In this document: in pieces, positions 14,970 to 15,238 of the stretch
Layout: every line of letters begins with the position of its first letter
How positions within the stretch are numbered: the stretch's first letter is position 1
Origin: JADCRZ01 sp039921525
Lineage (GTDB): Bacteria > Bacteroidota > Bacteroidia > Chitinophagales > Chitinophagaceae
Reading direction: 5' to 3'
DNA: 15,238 nucleotides
Assembly: GCA_039921525.1 (NCBI GenBank)
Contig: JBDSBP010000234.1
Coordinates: 1-15,238 of the forward strand
Notes under the pieces: generated by a model
Seen by the model: only the letters and a program-made list of their open reading frames with translations
Database searches by the model: none
What the model was told of the DNA's origin: nothing
Position numbers and translations under genes: made by a program

Positions 14970-15238
14970 ACGCAGTCCATTTTTAACCAGGGTTTGAACA
15001 GGCAACGCCTCAGCGTGTCGCAAGCGCAGCAGGAAGAATTTGTCGCCACATTCAAAAAGACCTTGTTGAACCCGGCCAGGAAGTTTCTAATGCCCAATAC
15101 AATTACCAGGCGGCGACGGATAAAATAAAAATCCGATCGCAGCAGATAAACTTTTTACAGAAGTCGGTGGATTATACGAAAGAGCTGCTTAAGTTGACTG
15201 CTAATACTAATTACACGGATGTTCTCACATCTGAACAA
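14970..15238 (+). pseudogene. Remnant of a TolC-family (CusC/NodT-type) efflux outer-membrane factor
   Basis: From about 14970 the plus strand reads TQSIFNQGLNRQRLSVSQ then AQQEEFVATFKKTLLN, a typical internal stretch of RND-efflux outer-membrane factors. At about 15072 the frame shifts by one base and resumes as GQEVSNAQYNYQAATDKIKI, then QQINFLQKSVDYTKELLKL and NYTDVLTSEQ up to the window edge. Restoring one G after AAC (15069-15071) would give AAC GCC GGC CAG, so a single-base deletion explains the shift. The N-terminal half and start codon are absent: the sequence left of 14970 is AT-rich and shows no similar reading. The remnant is more GC-rich than its left flank. The gene may continue beyond the window, but as seen it is 5'-truncated and frameshifted. 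Confidence 0.72.

Noticed and set aside
15060..15085. Programmed frameshift in the efflux remnant
   Set aside because: No slippery heptamer is present at the site, and the gene also lacks its 5' half; a one-base deletion explains it.
14846..15097. Minus-strand 83-residue frame at the right edge
   Set aside because: It runs antisense across the efflux remnant and shows no domain; it is a shadow frame.

Overview
The window looks like chromosome of a Bacteroidota bacterium, probably near the Chitinophagaceae. This is inferred from its AT-rich spacers, candidate promoters built on a TAnnTTTG -7 box with little Shine-Dalgarno signal, a Cys-type sulfatase, LytS/LytTR two-component genes, a PepSY-like secreted protein, a DUF1772 protein and a CusC/NodT-type efflux remnant. 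No rRNA, tRNA, CRISPR array, transposase or integrase was seen.

Layout. Positions 96-2477 (minus): an exported sulfatase followed by an exported glycerophosphodiester phosphodiesterase, probably one operon, with a degenerate inverted repeat in the upstream spacer. 2848-3138 (plus): a small stand-alone isoamylase-early-set/CBM48-like protein. 3206-7577 (minus): the most notable part, a tightly packed operon. In transcription order it encodes a TIR protein with the catalytic Glu retained, a SIR2-like/TIR-like fusion whose catalytic positions look eroded, a STAND-type P-loop NTPase with one membrane helix and a predicted periplasmic C-terminus, a small exported TPR-like protein, and possibly a 45-residue peptide. 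I read it as a candidate NAD-targeting conflict or stress-signalling system whose sensing side may face the periplasm. 7757-9544 (plus, divergent): an exported protein with a toroid lyase-like look, function unknown. 9641-10300 (minus): remains of a vanadium-dependent haloperoxidase-family lipoprotein gene, still in one frame but with three internal stops and the middle missing.

10378-10926 (minus) is a secreted PepSY-like protein with a palindrome over its predicted promoter. Divergent from it, 11153-14157 (plus) is a three-gene LytS/LytTR operon: a degenerate histidine kinase paralogue, an intact LytS-type kinase and a LytTR response regulator. The degenerate kinase probably acts as a sensor or heterodimer partner of the intact one. 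14200-14751 (minus) is a DUF1772 membrane protein. The right edge, from about 14970, holds a 5'-truncated and frameshifted remnant of a TolC-family efflux outer-membrane factor that runs off the window.

Two gene remnants and two proteins with degenerate catalytic domains in 15 kb are the main unusual themes. All family calls were made by eye from translated motifs; no database search was run.
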